Assembly: GCA_024138015.1 (NCBI GenBank)
Contig: JAMXBB010000004.1
Location: 79,798,857-79,862,856, forward strand
Length of the DNA: 64,000 nucleotides
Reading direction: 5' to 3'
From: Lumnitzera littorea
Lineage: Eukaryota; Streptophyta; Magnoliopsida; Myrtales; Combretaceae
The position numbers and the translations under genes were made by a program. Position 1 is the stretch's first letter. The number at the start of each line of letters is the position of its first letter. The notes beneath the pieces were generated by a model. That model was not told where the DNA came from. It ran no database searches and was given only the letters and a program-made list of their open reading frames with translations. This document shows, piece by piece, positions 46,801 to 58,804 of the stretch.

Positions 46801-48380
46801 GAAAGTCGATATCATGGCTATGACAATTCCAAAACCATGAAAGAGAAGTACTTAAAGGGAGCTTAGAAAGAGATATGAAGCTAAAGATCTGACGGTTGAC
46901 ACCCTAAGAGAATCGATAGGGAAGTTTGAGTATTTTGTGGACTACGCCAATTTACTCATCATATATGCTCATGCCCTGCCCACTGGATGGGGTCCAAAAT
47001 TTAAGGAAGAAGACAGGCTCATTGTAGAAGCCAAGAAGGTAAATGGGATGGTTGGATTGATTGGAGACGGGCCTAAGCCATTGATTTTTTAATATGATGG
47101 AAAGACTAAGAAAGTTGAGGAATTAGGAAAGCCTAAGAAGATCGCTTTCAATGTCCTAATAGCCCTAGAGAATCATAAAGCAGCACCTTTAGATTATAAA
47201 GCGATGAATCAAACGAATAGGGCCTCATTACCCATGGTCAGTTGGCTTATCCTCTCGGGACGAGTTTATGATCAACTTGAGGAAGCTAAGAGGAAATCTA
47301 TTATAAAAGAGGCTTCTCGAAAAATCTTTGAAGATATGGAAGATAAAGATCAGATGTTGCCAAGAAGATAGTGAAGGCCAGTGAATACAAGATAATGGAT
47401 CAGCTAGCCAAGGTAGCAGCCCATATTTCTTTAATGGGTTTGCTATTGTGATCAGATACTCATCGAGAGGTACTAATTAAAATTTTGAAGGAGGTCAAAG
47501 TACCTGAAGGGATTTCTATAAAAAAACTAGGGCTAGTGGTAAACTCAATATTTACGATGAATCAGATCTCATTTTTGCTAGAGGAGCTAGGTGAAGAAGG
47601 AAACTAGCACACAATGCCCCTCTTCATAGTGGTTAAGTGTGAAAGGAAAGTAGTTACCAGAGTTCTGATAGATAATGGATCATCATTGAATGTGTGTCCA
47701 TTGATGACGTTAAATCTACTAGGTGTAGAGGAGAATGAGATAAAGCCTAGCTTGATTTTAGTAAGGGCTTTTGAAGGATCAAAACGAGAAATAATTAGAG
47801 AAATCAGGTTGTAGGTTGAAATCACCCACAAGTGTTTACTATTCCTTTCCAAGTTCTTGACATCCCGTGAACTTTCAATCTTTTGCTAGGAAGACTGTGG
47901 ATTCATTCAGCAAGGGCAATTCCGTCCATCTTAGATCAGAAAGTGAAGTTCATAGCCGATGGACAATTGGTTACTATTCTTAAGGAACAGGATTATGAGA
48001 TTTACAAAGAAACAACTATACCCTTTGTCGGGGATGAAGAATTAAAAGAGCTAAGGTTATAGATTTTCAACGAAGTCAGTATGATCGAAGAAGAAAGATA
48101 GGGGGCACAGGGTCGTTTGAAACAGCCTAAGCATTAGATTGGAATGTTCGAACTTGGATATGAGCCTACTAAAAAGGAGATTCAAGAAATGAAGGCTAAA
48201 ACCAAGAGCAAAAGAGGGGATTAGCTGTACCATGCTCACATGGATTTTTTGGACATCCATCAGACATTCCCAATACCAATTGATGTTTAAGAACCTGAAG
48301 TAGCCAGTTTATCTAAGGCCCTGACTCAACAATGCAACATTGGTTTGAATGAGAAAGAAGATGTTGACGTATAAGTTTCT
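46801..48380 (+). pseudogene. C linker and protease region
   Basis: The linker includes WLILSGRVYDQLEEAK near 47243. The retropepsin core LIDNGSSLNVCPL near 47665 has the Asp kept. DNG instead of DSG/DTG is usual for this lineage. Several frameshifts and stops follow. The region ends before the intron-like stretch. Confidence 0.75.
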
Positions 48381-48596
48381 TTGTGCAACTGGTTTTTTAT
48401 TCCCATGAATAAGTCTCTCTAGAAACACAAAATTAGATTAATTAGGAGCATTCGATTTCAATAATTAGTCCAATTAGTCAGGTCTTTTTTGTCAAATAAT
48501 TTGAATTAATTCATCCAATAAAATTTGTTTCTTTCTTTCTATCAATTTTTCCTTGTTATTTATTCATTATCCTTTTCTTTTTCCTTTACTCCTTAG
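48381..48596 (+). other. Probable Ogre-type intron in C pol (3' end clear)
   Basis: Ends in a long pyrimidine tract and tttactccttag at 48596. RT-proximal coding (SNKNDERNGYLAH) opens one base later, as in B (CHDPNKGHGYLAQ). The left limit is approximate; gtataagt at about 48369 is a donor candidate but its phase does not fit. Confidence 0.55.
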
Positions 48597-51500
48597 ATCT
48601 AATAAAAATGATGAACGTAATGGATATCTCGCACATGTAAACAATAAAAGTACCAATATCACTTTTGGCCCTACTAGGTCAGACATCAAAGATGATATTG
48701 AGACTCCAAATGAAATTCATGAGAATTGGCATCGGCATGAACAAGGTAGAGTGATTATTAATGAACTAACGAATGTGATTAATTTGGGAATATAGGAAAA
48801 TCCACAAAAGTTGAAAATTGGTGGTAATTTAACAAACAATCAGAAGTAGGAGTTGTCACAATTGTTATTTGAATACTTGGACATATTCACTTAGTCTTAT
48901 GAACTTATGCCTAGTTTAGACTCGTCTATTGTGGTTCACAAGTTTCTAACCAGGAAAGAAATTAAACCAAAAAGACAAAAGCTTAGATGGTTTAGGCCAG
49001 ATCTACTCCTTAAAATTAAAGAAGAAGTTAAGAAGTTGTTAAAAGTTGGATTCATAAAAGTATTAGATTACTCTGAATGGGTTGCCAATGTGGTGCCAGT
49101 ATAGAAGAAAAATGGGAAAGTTAAGGTTTGTGTAGATTTCCATGATTTAAACCAGGTGACACCTAAGGATAATTTTCCTTTGCTATATATTGACGTATTA
49201 ATGGATAACATAACTAAGAATTATCTTTTCTCATTCATGGATGGTTTCTCAAGGTATAATCAAATTAAAATAGCGGAAGATGATAAAATTAAAACAACAT
49301 TTGTTATCACTTAAGGAGCTTTTTGTTATCGTGTGATGCCATTTGGGTCAAAAAACGCTGGGGCAACTTACCAGTATACCATGGTTGCCTTGTTCCATGA
49401 CATGATGCATCAAGAAATCGAAGTTTATGTGGATGATATGATCTCCAATTCCAAAGAGAATGAAAACCACGTAGATATTTTGTGCAAACTATTCGAGCGA
49501 TTGAGGAAGTTTCAACTAAAGTTGAATCCTGAAAAATGTACTTTCAAAGTAACTTCAAGCAAATTGTTAGGTTTTGTAGTCAGTAGAAGAGTAATCAAAG
49601 TAGACCTAGATCAAGTTAAGGCGATCGTAAGCATGCCTATGCCTAAGATTATCAAAGAAGTTAGGGGATTGCCAAGAAGATTGAATTACATCGCTTAGTT
49701 TGTATCACAGTTAACTGATAAATGCAAGCCATTGTTTAAACTATTGAGGAAGAATCCCACGATAAAGTAGGATGAAGAATGTGAGCATGCATTTGCTAAA
49801 ATCAAAGAATAAATCATGAATCCTCCTTTACTGATCACTCCTACATCAGGATGGCCGTTGATCATTTATTTAACGATTCTCCTCGAATCGATGGGATGCA
49901 TGCTAGGGTAGAAAGACGAAACGGGAAGAAAAGAGCATTCTATATATTATTTGAGCAAGAAATTTATGAAAGGTGAGCAAAAGTACTAAGAAGTGGAAAA
50001 AACGTATTGCACCTTAGTTTGGGTAATGCATAGACTTAAGTAGTACACTCTCTATTACTTGATAAAGTTGTTGACAAAACATGACACGTTGAGGTATTTA
50101 ACGGAAAAGCTAGCATTGATTAGGAGATTATCAAAGTGGCAGATGTTACTCTCTAAGTTTGATATCAAGTACGTGAGTCCAAGTTTAGTCAAGGGCCAAG
50201 CAATGGTTGATCAACTAGCAAAATACCCATTAGAAGATGTAGACAAGGGTTTAGAAGCACAATTTCCTAATGAAAATGTGATGGTGGCAAACGAATTAAG
50301 TGGCAAGAAGTTGGGATGGAAAATGTATTTTGATAGAGCAGCCAATGTGTTTGGATGTGGGATAGGAGCAATATTGGTATCAGTTGAGGATAACCATTTT
50401 CTTATGGCAACAAGATTAACATTCTCATATACTAATAACATAGCAGAATATGAAGCTTGCATTTTAAGGCTCAAAATGGCGTTAGATATGCGAATACAAG
50501 AATTAGAAGTGTGCAGAGATTCTTCCCTTATAATTCTCTAGATCTTAGGAGAATATGAGACAAAGGACGAGAAATTAATACCTTATCACAAACATTTGAG
50601 CAAGCTAGTTGAAATATTCCAAGAGATTTCATTCACTTACATTACAAGGACCTAGAATCAGTTTGCCGACGCATTAGCTACATTAGCATTAATGGTAAAA
50701 GTTACGGTTGGAATAGAAATTCAGCCCTTGAAGAGTGAAGTGAAAGAAAGACGAGTTTTTTTGTCTTGTAGTTGAAGGGAAGAGAATAAAAGAACCTTGG
50801 TATCACGACATCAAGAAGTTACTTCAAATTAGGGAATTTCCTGAAGATGCTCATAAAAAAGATAGAAGGACTTTAAGAAGGTTGGCTACTCATTTCTTGT
50901 TAAGTGGAGCCACATTATACAAGAGATCACTAGATACAACTATTAAGGTGTATAGATGAAGAAGAAGTTGAGAAATTAATGAAAGAGGTACATGAAGGAG
51001 TTTGTGGTCCTCATATGAATGGGTACATGCTAGCTAGAAAGATCATGAGAATGGGGTATTTCTGGATGATGATGGAGTCAAATTGCATCAAGCACGTGAG
51101 GCATTATCACCTATGTCAGGTATACGCTAATAAAATTAACGCTCCTCCCCATGAATTAAATGTGTTATCGGCTCCTTGGCCTTTTTCAATGTGGGGAATT
51201 GATATGAGCAGAATAATTTCACCAATGGCTTCAAACGGGCATAGATTCATTTTAGTCGCGATCGACTATTTTACCAAGTAGGTAAAAGTAGCGTTATATG
51301 CTATAGTGACCAAAGGGGGAGTGGTCAAATTCTTGAAAAGAGACATTATTGCAAGATATGGTACGCTTGAGTCTATTATTATGGACAATGGGAAGAATTT
51401 GAATGGCAAGTTAATGGATGAAGTGTATCGCTAGTTCAAGATCAATTACACAAACTCAACTCCATATCTACCTCAAATGAACGGAGTCGGTGAAATCATA

Positions 51501-52043
51501 AATAAGAACATCAAAAGAATCATTGAGAAAATGGCGATCACATATAAAGATTGGCATGAGATGCTTCCCTTTGCTCTCATGGCCTATAGAACCTCAGTTA
51601 GAACTTCTGCTGGTGTAACCCTGTATTCATTGTTATATGGAACTAAAGCAGTACTACCAGTGGAAGTAGAAATACCTTTATTCTAAGTATTGGTAGAAAC
51701 TTAGCTCGATGAAGTTAAGTGGGTGGAGAAGAGAATAGAGCATTTGAATCTCCTAGATGAGTAAAGACTTATAGCAATATGTCATGGTCAAAGCTACCAA
51801 CAATGAATGATCTGAGCTTTTAATAAGAAAGTACGCTCGAGATACTTTAAAAAAGGAGACTTGGTGTTGAAGAAAGTGTTATTAAACGCAAAAGATCCTA
51901 GGGGCAAGTTCACTCCAAATTACGAAGGCCCTTATGTGATAAAAAGGGTATTATTAGGAGGTGCATTAGTATTGACAGAAATGGATGGCCCGGAAATAAG
52001 AGGACTAGTGAATTTAGATCTAGTCAAGTTATATTATCCATGA
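48597..52043 (+). pseudogene. C RT, RNase H, second RNase H, integrase
   Basis: RT: KVCVDFHDLNQVTPKDNFP near 49125, FSFMDGFSRYNQIKIAEDD near 49230, MPFGSKNAGATYQ at 49336, YVDDMISNSKENENH near 49425. RNase H near 49840-50130; archaeal-type RNase H WKMYFDRAANVFGCGIGAIL near 50317. Integrase: WGIDMSRII near 51195, IIMDNGKNLNGKLM near 51379, MNGVGEIINKNIKR at 51477, so all three catalytic acids remain. It ends LVKLYYP stop at 52043. Frame is constant from 48597 to about 50750, with shifts near 50758 (T run) and 50943. Stops are fewer than in B and mostly TAG. Confidence 0.88.
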
Positions 52044-52629
52044 AAATAGAGATTTAATAAGGATTTCAATTTTTCTTGAATAGTTTGTAGTTAATCTTTC
52101 ATCATTTACAAGTAAAATTGATATCTACGAATGTTTTTGAATTCGAGTGGTCATTGACCAGCAAACACTCCACCAATAAGCTGTGTCTCTTAGCCTCATA
52201 CACTTAAATATCAAACACTTACCATTGAGTTTGAATCACCAAAAGAATTGAAATCGAATGTTTTTAATAATTTAATCTTGTTCATTCAAAAAGAGATTTA
52301 TTGTCTAGAAGTCATGAGGAGTGGAAATTGAAACTTGGTATTGAGAAAAGAAAATTCAAGGTATGAGCATGGTATAGTTACAAGACTTGAAAGATTGAGG
52401 AATTTCAGAAAAAAAAAAGGGAAAGAAAAAGAAGAAAAGAAAAAAAAAAAAGAAAGAAGAAGCAATCACAGTCTTTTGATGAAATTCTACTAATTGAATG
52501 AGTGAATATTGGAAGTCAGTGTAAGCATGTCAATTAGTTGCTATTTGAGAAATCCTTCAGTCCTAGGAAAAATAATCTTAGAAGTCTTTGAAAAGAAATC
52601 TTTAGAAGAATTGAGCTAGTTTTGAAAAT
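52044..52629 (+). other. C 3'UTR, first part
   Basis: Noncoding; a purine-rich run of A and G lies at about 52408-52466. Nothing else recognised. Confidence 0.6.
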
Positions 52630-53020
52630 CGATCTTAAAAAGATCTATCCTCTTCAAACAAACCAAAACAAATCTCGAAGGGATCTATCCTCTTCAGATT
52701 ATTCATCAAAAGGAGTTAATTTTACCTCTAATGGTTCTTACCCTATCCTTCTAAGGTAGTCCCCCCCCCCCCCCCCCCCCCCTCTGTCGAAATTTTTGCT
52801 CTATCCTTCCAAGATAGACCCTATTAAGCCTTATTCTTCTAAGATAGGCACTCCTTGAAATTTTTGCTCTATCCCTCCAAGATTGACACCATTAGGCCCT
52901 ATCTTTCCAAGATAGGCCCCCTTAAAGTTTTTGCCCTATCCTTTCAAGATAGGCTCCCTAACCTTTTGCTTTAATCTTTTGAGATCGGCATTCATTTGCC
53001 CTATCCTTTCAAGATAGGTA
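52630..53020 (+). repeat. Palindromic-unit array in C 3'UTR
   Basis: About eight copies of a 20-nt near-palindrome like GCCCTATCTTTCCAAGATAG (arms CTATCTT/AAGATAG), spaced 30-40 bp, e.g. near 52739, 52799, 52868, 52898, 52932 and 52998. Two related words, gatctatcctcttc, precede at about 52644 and 52682. Same location as B's 84-bp array but unrelated sequence. Confidence 0.8.
52761..52782. repeat. Poly(C) run, 22 bases
   Basis: A pure run of 22 C inside the first unit of the palindromic array. True length could be affected by sequencing. Confidence 0.85.
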
Positions 53021-53148
53021 ACTCATTCTTTACATCAAACTTTCAAGTTCATTAAAATAAAACATAAATTAGTTGGTCAGTTCAAAAGTAAGTTTAGCAA
53101 GAATGAGCATCTCTTTTATCTTTATGGCAAAGTTTTAATCGAACTTCA

Positions 53149-53165
53149 CTATAAAGAAGGGTAAC
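53149..53165 (+). other. Polypurine tract of C
   Basis: actataaagaagggtaac region directly before TATAGATACC. Its core is aaagaaggg. Confidence 0.65.
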
Positions 53166-54975
53166 TATAGATACCTCATTTTTGCTAAATTATTTTTATT
53201 AATTGAGCTAGGTAAATAAAAATAAAGAAAAACGAAAATTAAAAAAAAAAAGAAAAAAAAAATCAAATTAGGAGTTAAGTTAGGTTTAATCCATTAGTTT
53301 TGGGCTAGACCAATTTAGGGGCTAAAAATCAAGATTTGTTAAATTATTGGGCTAACTTGGATCGGTGCAGGCCTTAAAAGAAAGGCTCGAACTAGCTAGG
53401 GTGAATTTAAGTTAAATCATAAACAAATCTTTCGTATTTTCAATAGGAAAGATTTGATTTTAGAATTTATAAATAGCATGTTGGCTAAGGAGTCAGGGGG
53501 ACTTTTTCTTTTTAATCACACATACCCAACAATAGCACTTCACACTACGTACACCACTACACGCACCTTAACACGCCACCACCCATACCATATGCACCTT
53601 CATGTGCCACCACCCACACCATGTACGCCACTACCACACATCCCCTTACAACCGCTATACACTTTGCCACTGCCTAAATACGCACCACCACCTAAAGCCC
53701 AGCCTCGCTAGCAACCACTACCCAATTCGTCGCCCAGGCCATTACCTTACATCATCCATTGCATTGCTCAGGACCACCTAGGCCGTCACCAAGCATCGCC
53801 CATCACATTACCCAAGACCACCCAGAACACTACCCAAGCTTTCGCCTAGCGTTACCCGTACGCTCGCCTAACTCTCGCCTAATCTTGCCCATTTGCATGC
53901 CCAGCATTGCTCATAGTTGTCGCCCAGCCTTGCTTATACACTATTGCCCAACCTTGCTTGTACGTTCACCCAGCTTTTGCTCATCCACATGCCTAGATGC
54001 TTACCCATCCACATGCCCAAGCGTTTGCCCGAGCTACCACCTATGCTCGCCTATAGTGTCGCCTGAGCATGCATAGCATCGCTTAACGCTGACCACCTGA
54101 CCTAAGTAATTTTTCTTATCAGTTTTTTTTATATATTATTTTCTTCATTTATTAATTAGTTATGCTATGTATTTATTCATTTTATTTTTTGTATTTAAGT
54201 GCAAGTTTTTTATAATTAATTATTTTCTTGTAAATTTTTAGTTATATTAGTGTTTTTTTTTTTGAAAAATCATTTTTTAATAAAAAATATTTTTGACATT
54301 TAGGGGTTTTTGGAAAAATAAAAATTTTAATTGAGTTTTTTTTTAAGGAAAGATAGTTAGGTTTTTCTTGTTTAATTTAGGAAAATTAGATTTTCTAGGA
54401 TTTTCCTTTGAAATAATAAATTGATAAAAACTTAAACCTAGCCCAGTTTTAAAAAAATAAAAATAAACGACCTACTAAAAATCTTATAAAAAGAACTACG
54501 GCCAGTTTGTTCCCAATTAGCAGGTACGTAGGCACATTTAAGGTAACCATTAAAAAAATAATTTTTTTTTCTTTTTTAGAAATTCGTAATAAAAATAAAA
54601 AAAAAATCATTTTTAGTTACTTTTGCCTATTTAGGTGTATTTTAACTTTTTTAGAAAAATTAAGAAAAAAAAGCCCACCAAATTTCTTTTAGTTTTTACA
54701 TGGTGACTCAGTCTTAATAGGTTAGCTCCTGAACATGGTTTTTTTGGTTCAATTTTTCTAAAAAATCGATTTTTAGAATATTCATAGACTAGTGGTCAAA
54801 TTAGGGTTTTCCCACTCGAAAACCCTAATTCTATTTTTTTTTTACCGATTGAATCGGTTAGCAACTCCAATTTTTTTTAGAAAAGTATTTCCTTAAGTTT
54901 AATGTTAGGTAATTTATATTAAGTGGGCCGGGCTTGATATAAGTTAAACTAAGGAAATCGAAATAGGGCTTGACA
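53166..54975 (+). repeat. 3' LTR of C
   Basis: Starts TATAGATACC (TG decayed) and ends GGCTTGACA. It matches 22210-23648 and keeps 245 bp more at its end. TATA box 53468-53475; C-rich repeat 53590-54090; LTR motif ggtacgtaggca near 54524. 1810 bp. Confidence 0.88.
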
Positions 54976-54980
54976 AGAAT
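54976..54980. repeat. Target-site duplication of C, right copy (AGAAT)
   Basis: Pairs with GGAAT at 22205-22209. Confidence 0.7.
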
Positions 54981-55860
54981 GACAAAGGCAAACAATCGCA
55001 ATAAGTGCACCACACAAGTCCTCTACATGACAGTACCCCTGCTGTCTTAAGTAAAAAGTTCTAAATTAAAAAGAGTCCCTTTGTTATAGAAATTTTGGAG
55101 GAAGTAATACCTTGGCATATAAAGTTACCATAGTTTGAGACTTACAATGGAATAAAGGACCTTGAAGACCACTTGGAGTACTACCGTACGTTAGTTAAGT
55201 TGCATGGCTTGAGTGATGTAGTGGCCTATCAAGCTTTTCCTTCAACATTGAGGAATGAAACCAGTACATAGTTCAAACATTTTAAACCAAATACCATTTC
55301 CTATTTTGATGAACTAATAGATGTGTTCCTTCAACACTTCCTTGCAAGTAAACTTCCTATTAAGGACTCCTCAATCCTTAACACCATTAAACAAAAGTCC
55401 ATTGTGTCAATCAAGGACTATTTGGCTAGATTTATGGCCAAGATGGTCCAAATCCTAGAACTAGATATGAGTGTGGCCCTCAACACCATAATCGACGGAG
55501 TTAAGCCTCATAGAGAATTTTTCAAGTCTCTCGCAAAAAAATAAGTCAAAACTTTTGCTAAGTTTAAGGTGAAAGCCACCTCATACATCCGACATGAAGA
55601 CAACATGAAGGCATGATGAGAGGCCGATCAAAGCAGAGGAGATGGAAAGAATGAGATGTAAATAAGTACGAAGGGTAGACTTGGTATAGACAATGACCAC
55701 AGTTCAGATGCCAAGAGGAAGAGACTGAGGGTCTCGACATTCTCATCTCACATGCCTATCAATGGTCCAATCTTGGATATTTTAATGGAGGTACATAGGG
55801 AGAGAGGTGTCCACCAGTGGTAAAAAAGAATGTGAGGGAATCCTTTAAGAAGAAATTTGA
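54981..55860 (+). pseudogene. D gag
   Basis: The frame reads IEILEEVIPWHIKLP near 55085, then GIKDLEDHLEYYRTLVKLHG near 55152, AFPSTLRNETST near 55233, and the open stretch 55323-55544 (VFLQHFLASKLPIKDSS, QKSIVSIKDYLARFMAKM). This is the retrotransposon gag domain of Retand-like elements, the capsid core. Stops are TAG/TAA at Gln/Trp places. Joined to 21847-22209 before C inserted. Downstream pol is missing. Confidence 0.75.
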
Positions 55861-55893
55861 ATAAGTACTTGTTAAACTTAGAAGTTTTCATTT

Positions 55894-56995
55894 TGTAATT
55901 TTGATGAGAACAAATAATTAATAAAATATTGCTTCAAAACCGATTTGCAAATTCTTACAAGAACTATATCCTTTAAGGAAATATAGTTAATTTAAGGATT
56001 GCCTTTGTAAATTTTTAAGAAATGATTCTATCTTTTAGTGAAAGAAGAAGAAGTAATCAAGCACTATTTAAGTGCATCTTTTGGCTACTCTATCGTGAAC
56101 CGTTTGGCTAGTTGTGCTAGAACCAATCGGCTAGTTCCTTTAGGTATTCTGTGAACGGTGGTAGGATAAGGACCGTGTGGTTAGTTACTCATGAACTGAC
56201 CGGCTAGTTGATGAAGGTGAGTAAGCCCTGTTGAACTGTATGGTCAGTTGCCCATGAACTGTTCGGCTGGTTAATGAAGGTCATCAAGCTTAGTTGAACT
56301 ATGCGACTAGTGATTTAAGGACCATCCAGCTGATGACATCAATTGAACAGATCATTCAGCTGGTTCCCTTTGAACCCTGGCTGATCCATACAAAAACTAG
56401 CCATTACAATGCATTTAATTCAAATTATACAAGACTAACGGTTGGATTTTTATGAAGGCATAAAAATGTGACTTTGTGAGTAGATAAAGGACAATTAATA
56501 GAGATATATTCCTACAATTATTCCTCTTATCTACTTGTATTTAATTCCAATTGTCTTGTGCTCATAATTTGTAATCCTTTGTAAACTCTAGTGTAATGCC
56601 AAGCTTCATATTTGCAACTTTTGCTTAGGAGAGCACTACACTAAGTGCTTATGAGATCAAAACTTATTGGAGATTGGGTATAGGAACTTATGCCCTTGAG
56701 AGTGATATTAATAAATTTGTTTGTGAAGACCTCGGTTGAGGCATTAGGTGATCGTAGAGAGTAAGAGGTAGTCCAGACTTTACATTAAAATTTTGGGCTT
56801 GATTTCTCTATCCCTATCTCATTTATTTTTAGTACGTTTCATTGATTTATTATTATCTTAATTTGTCTCATTGTTGGTTTATGTCAATATTGCATTCTCT
56901 TAGTTCCTTAATTTAAAGAAATTGGTGTTAAAAGTTGAATTTTGGCATTGAACTCAATTCACCCCCCCCTCTTGAGCTCCTAGTGTAGTATTTCA
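55894..56995 (+). repeat. 5' LTR of E
   Basis: It ends agtatttca two bases before the primer site. Start is tentative. It contains the repeat array at 56090-56400 and a C run near 56961. Confidence 0.6.
56090..56400. repeat. Degenerate GAACCGTTCGGCTAGTT array in E LTR
   Basis: About ten diverged copies, for example gaaccgtttggctagtt near 56098, gaaccaatcggctagtt near 56121, gaactgaccggctagtt near 56203 and gaactgttcggctggtt near 56256. The core ACCGTTCGG is the reverse complement of CCGAACGGT in the array before the envelope-like ORF (61980-62425). Sireviruses are known for repeated palindromic motifs in noncoding parts. Confidence 0.65.
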
Positions 56996-56997
56996 TT

Positions 56998-57009
56998 TGG
57001 TATTAGAGC
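56998..57009 (+). other. Primer binding site of E
   Basis: tggtattagagc matches the initiator-Met tRNA site TGGTATCAGAGC with one C-to-T change; standard for plant copia. Confidence 0.85.
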
Positions 57010-57056
57010 TAGTCTCTATAATTTACATTGCTTAATCACATTATAGAGTAAAGATC

Positions 57057-58804
57057 ATGGCACTAAATGCATTAGGATTCATAGAGGGTCAAGCTATAAA
57101 TAGGCCACCACTTCTTACTAATGGGAATTATCCCTATTGGAAATGTAGAACGAGAATTTTTATTTAGCCACAAAATAGAAAACTATGGGTTGTAATTGAA
57201 AAGGGTCCAATTAAAATTGAAGGAAAGGAAGAGAATGAATATACCAAGGATGATTGGAAGAAAGTAGATCTAAATGAAATAGCAATGAACATATTGCATT
57301 GTACTATGAGTGAAAATGATTTCTATAGAACTTGTACATATACAAATGCTAAGGAGGTTTGGGATGAGCTACAAAGTACATATGAGGGCACATCTAGAGT
57401 TAAAGACACTAAAATAAGTTTGTTATGTAAAGAATTTGAGAATTTCAAAATACTTCCCAACGAGACCCTAGATGAAATGCATAAAAAATTTATTGACATC
57501 ATTAATCCATTAGTTGTACTTAGTAAGAAATTCTCTAGGAAATTAATTCAAAAATTTTTAGGTCTCTTCCAAAAAAATGGGAAGCCAAGAGGACTGCCAT
57601 TGAAGAAGTACATGATCTAAAAGCTCTATCAAAAGAGCAACTTCTTGTTACATTGAAGACCCATGAGATGATCAAAAGATAGAGAAGAATCCAAGAAGAA
57701 AACCATAGCTCTCAAAGCCACCAATTGCACTAAAAGGGATGATGAGGATGAGAGTGATAATAATGACAACGAAGTGGCAATGATGGCAAGGAAATTTAAG
57801 AAATTTGTGAAATTCAAAAAGTAGCTAAGGAAAGACAAAGTTGGTGGTGGGAATACCTTAAGACTTACAAAGGAAAAGAGGGATGTCATAAAATGTTACA
57901 ATTGCCATCAACCAAGGCACATTAAAGATTATTGTCCACTTCTCAAGAAAGGAGATAAGGGTTCAAGAAAGGAGATAAGGGTTCAAGAAAGAAAGTTGTA
58001 GTAGCCACTTAGAGTGACAATGATTCAAGCAACTCAGATAATGATCTTTGCCTCATGACTTTGGATAATGAGGTATGTACCGCATCTCAATCTTCTTACA
58101 ATAAGTTGAAGGAAATGTATAATGATCTTTTGAAAGATTATGCAAAAATGCAAAAGATGAATAAAATTCTCAAACAAATGATGAACGAAGTAGGGAATGA
58201 ATTTGATGTGTTCAAACTTGAGTATAATAAGATAGTTAAGGAAAAAGAAAACTTAAAAGAGGAAAATGAATACTTAAGAATTGAGAATGAAAAATTGAAT
58301 ATTGAGCATGATGTCCTAAGGAAAGAAAATGATGAATTAAGCAAAATAAATGAGAAAATCATCAGTGAAAATAAAGAGCTATTAAAGAAAATGAAGGACT
58401 AAAATCAAAAATCAAAGTACTTGAAAATGAGTATGCTAGTGTAGATAAGTTAGCAAAGTTGGAAGTAGAAAATGATGTGTTGAGATCTAGCCTACATGAT
58501 TCAAGGAAAATAATAGCCAAGTTTGTTGAAGGTGAAAAGAACTTAAATAACTCTTAGGACAACAAAGAAATAGCCTTGAGAAAACTAGAATTGGCTATAA
58601 CAAAAACCATATGTACAAGTCCTATAAAAGTTACTTTGTTAGAGTAACCAATGAGACTTGTAACTATTGTGGTAGGTATGGTCATATTGCTCACACTTAT
58701 GAAATAAGAAGAAATGCCAACTTGATTCATAAAGGAAATATGGTTTAGGTCCCTAAGGTACATAGTCTTATTGCTACAAATAACCCAAAAGGACTCAAAC
58801 TCAA
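57057..58804 (+). pseudogene. E gag
   Basis: ATG GCA CTA AAT at 57057. The N-terminal copia gag (UBN2 type) has NGNYPYWKCRTRIF near 57119 and AKEVWDELQSTYEG near 57348. First zinc knuckle CYNCHQPRHIKDYC at 57894 is complete. Then comes a Lys/Glu-rich coiled coil of about 110 residues (58055-58402). Second knuckle CNYCGRYGHIAHTY at 58659 has its last Cys changed to Tyr. Frame breaks: base loss near 57558, shift near 57686, a 20-bp duplication at about 57944-57983, and shifts near 58400 and 58825. Confidence 0.83.

Larger units (their letters stand above)
22210..54975 (+). mobile_element. Element C: Tat/Ogre-type Ty3/gypsy, split by B
   Basis: LTR, ORF1, gag and pol in plus orientation, interrupted inside gag by B (26263-45473). 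Without B it is about 13.6 kb. ORF1 upstream of gag, protease motif LIDNGSSLNV, two RNase H domains, a probable intron before RT, and LTRs with ACGTAGGCA are all Ogre/TatII traits. Its pol is less damaged than B's in the catalytic sites. Confidence 0.88.
21377..55893 (+). mobile_element. Element D: Retand-like Ty3/gypsy, split by C and right-truncated
   Basis: The left part has an LTR (21377-21846), primer-site-like sequence and gag leader. The right part continues gag at 54976 after the 32.8-kb insertion of C. Only gag remains; pol and the 3' LTR are absent, the right side running into element E. The right limit is set at E's presumed LTR start and is approximate. Confidence 0.6.

Noticed and set aside
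58138..58362. Minus-strand ORF of 74 codons, Phe/Ser-rich
   Set aside because: It is the antisense shadow of the Lys/Glu-rich coiled coil of E gag.
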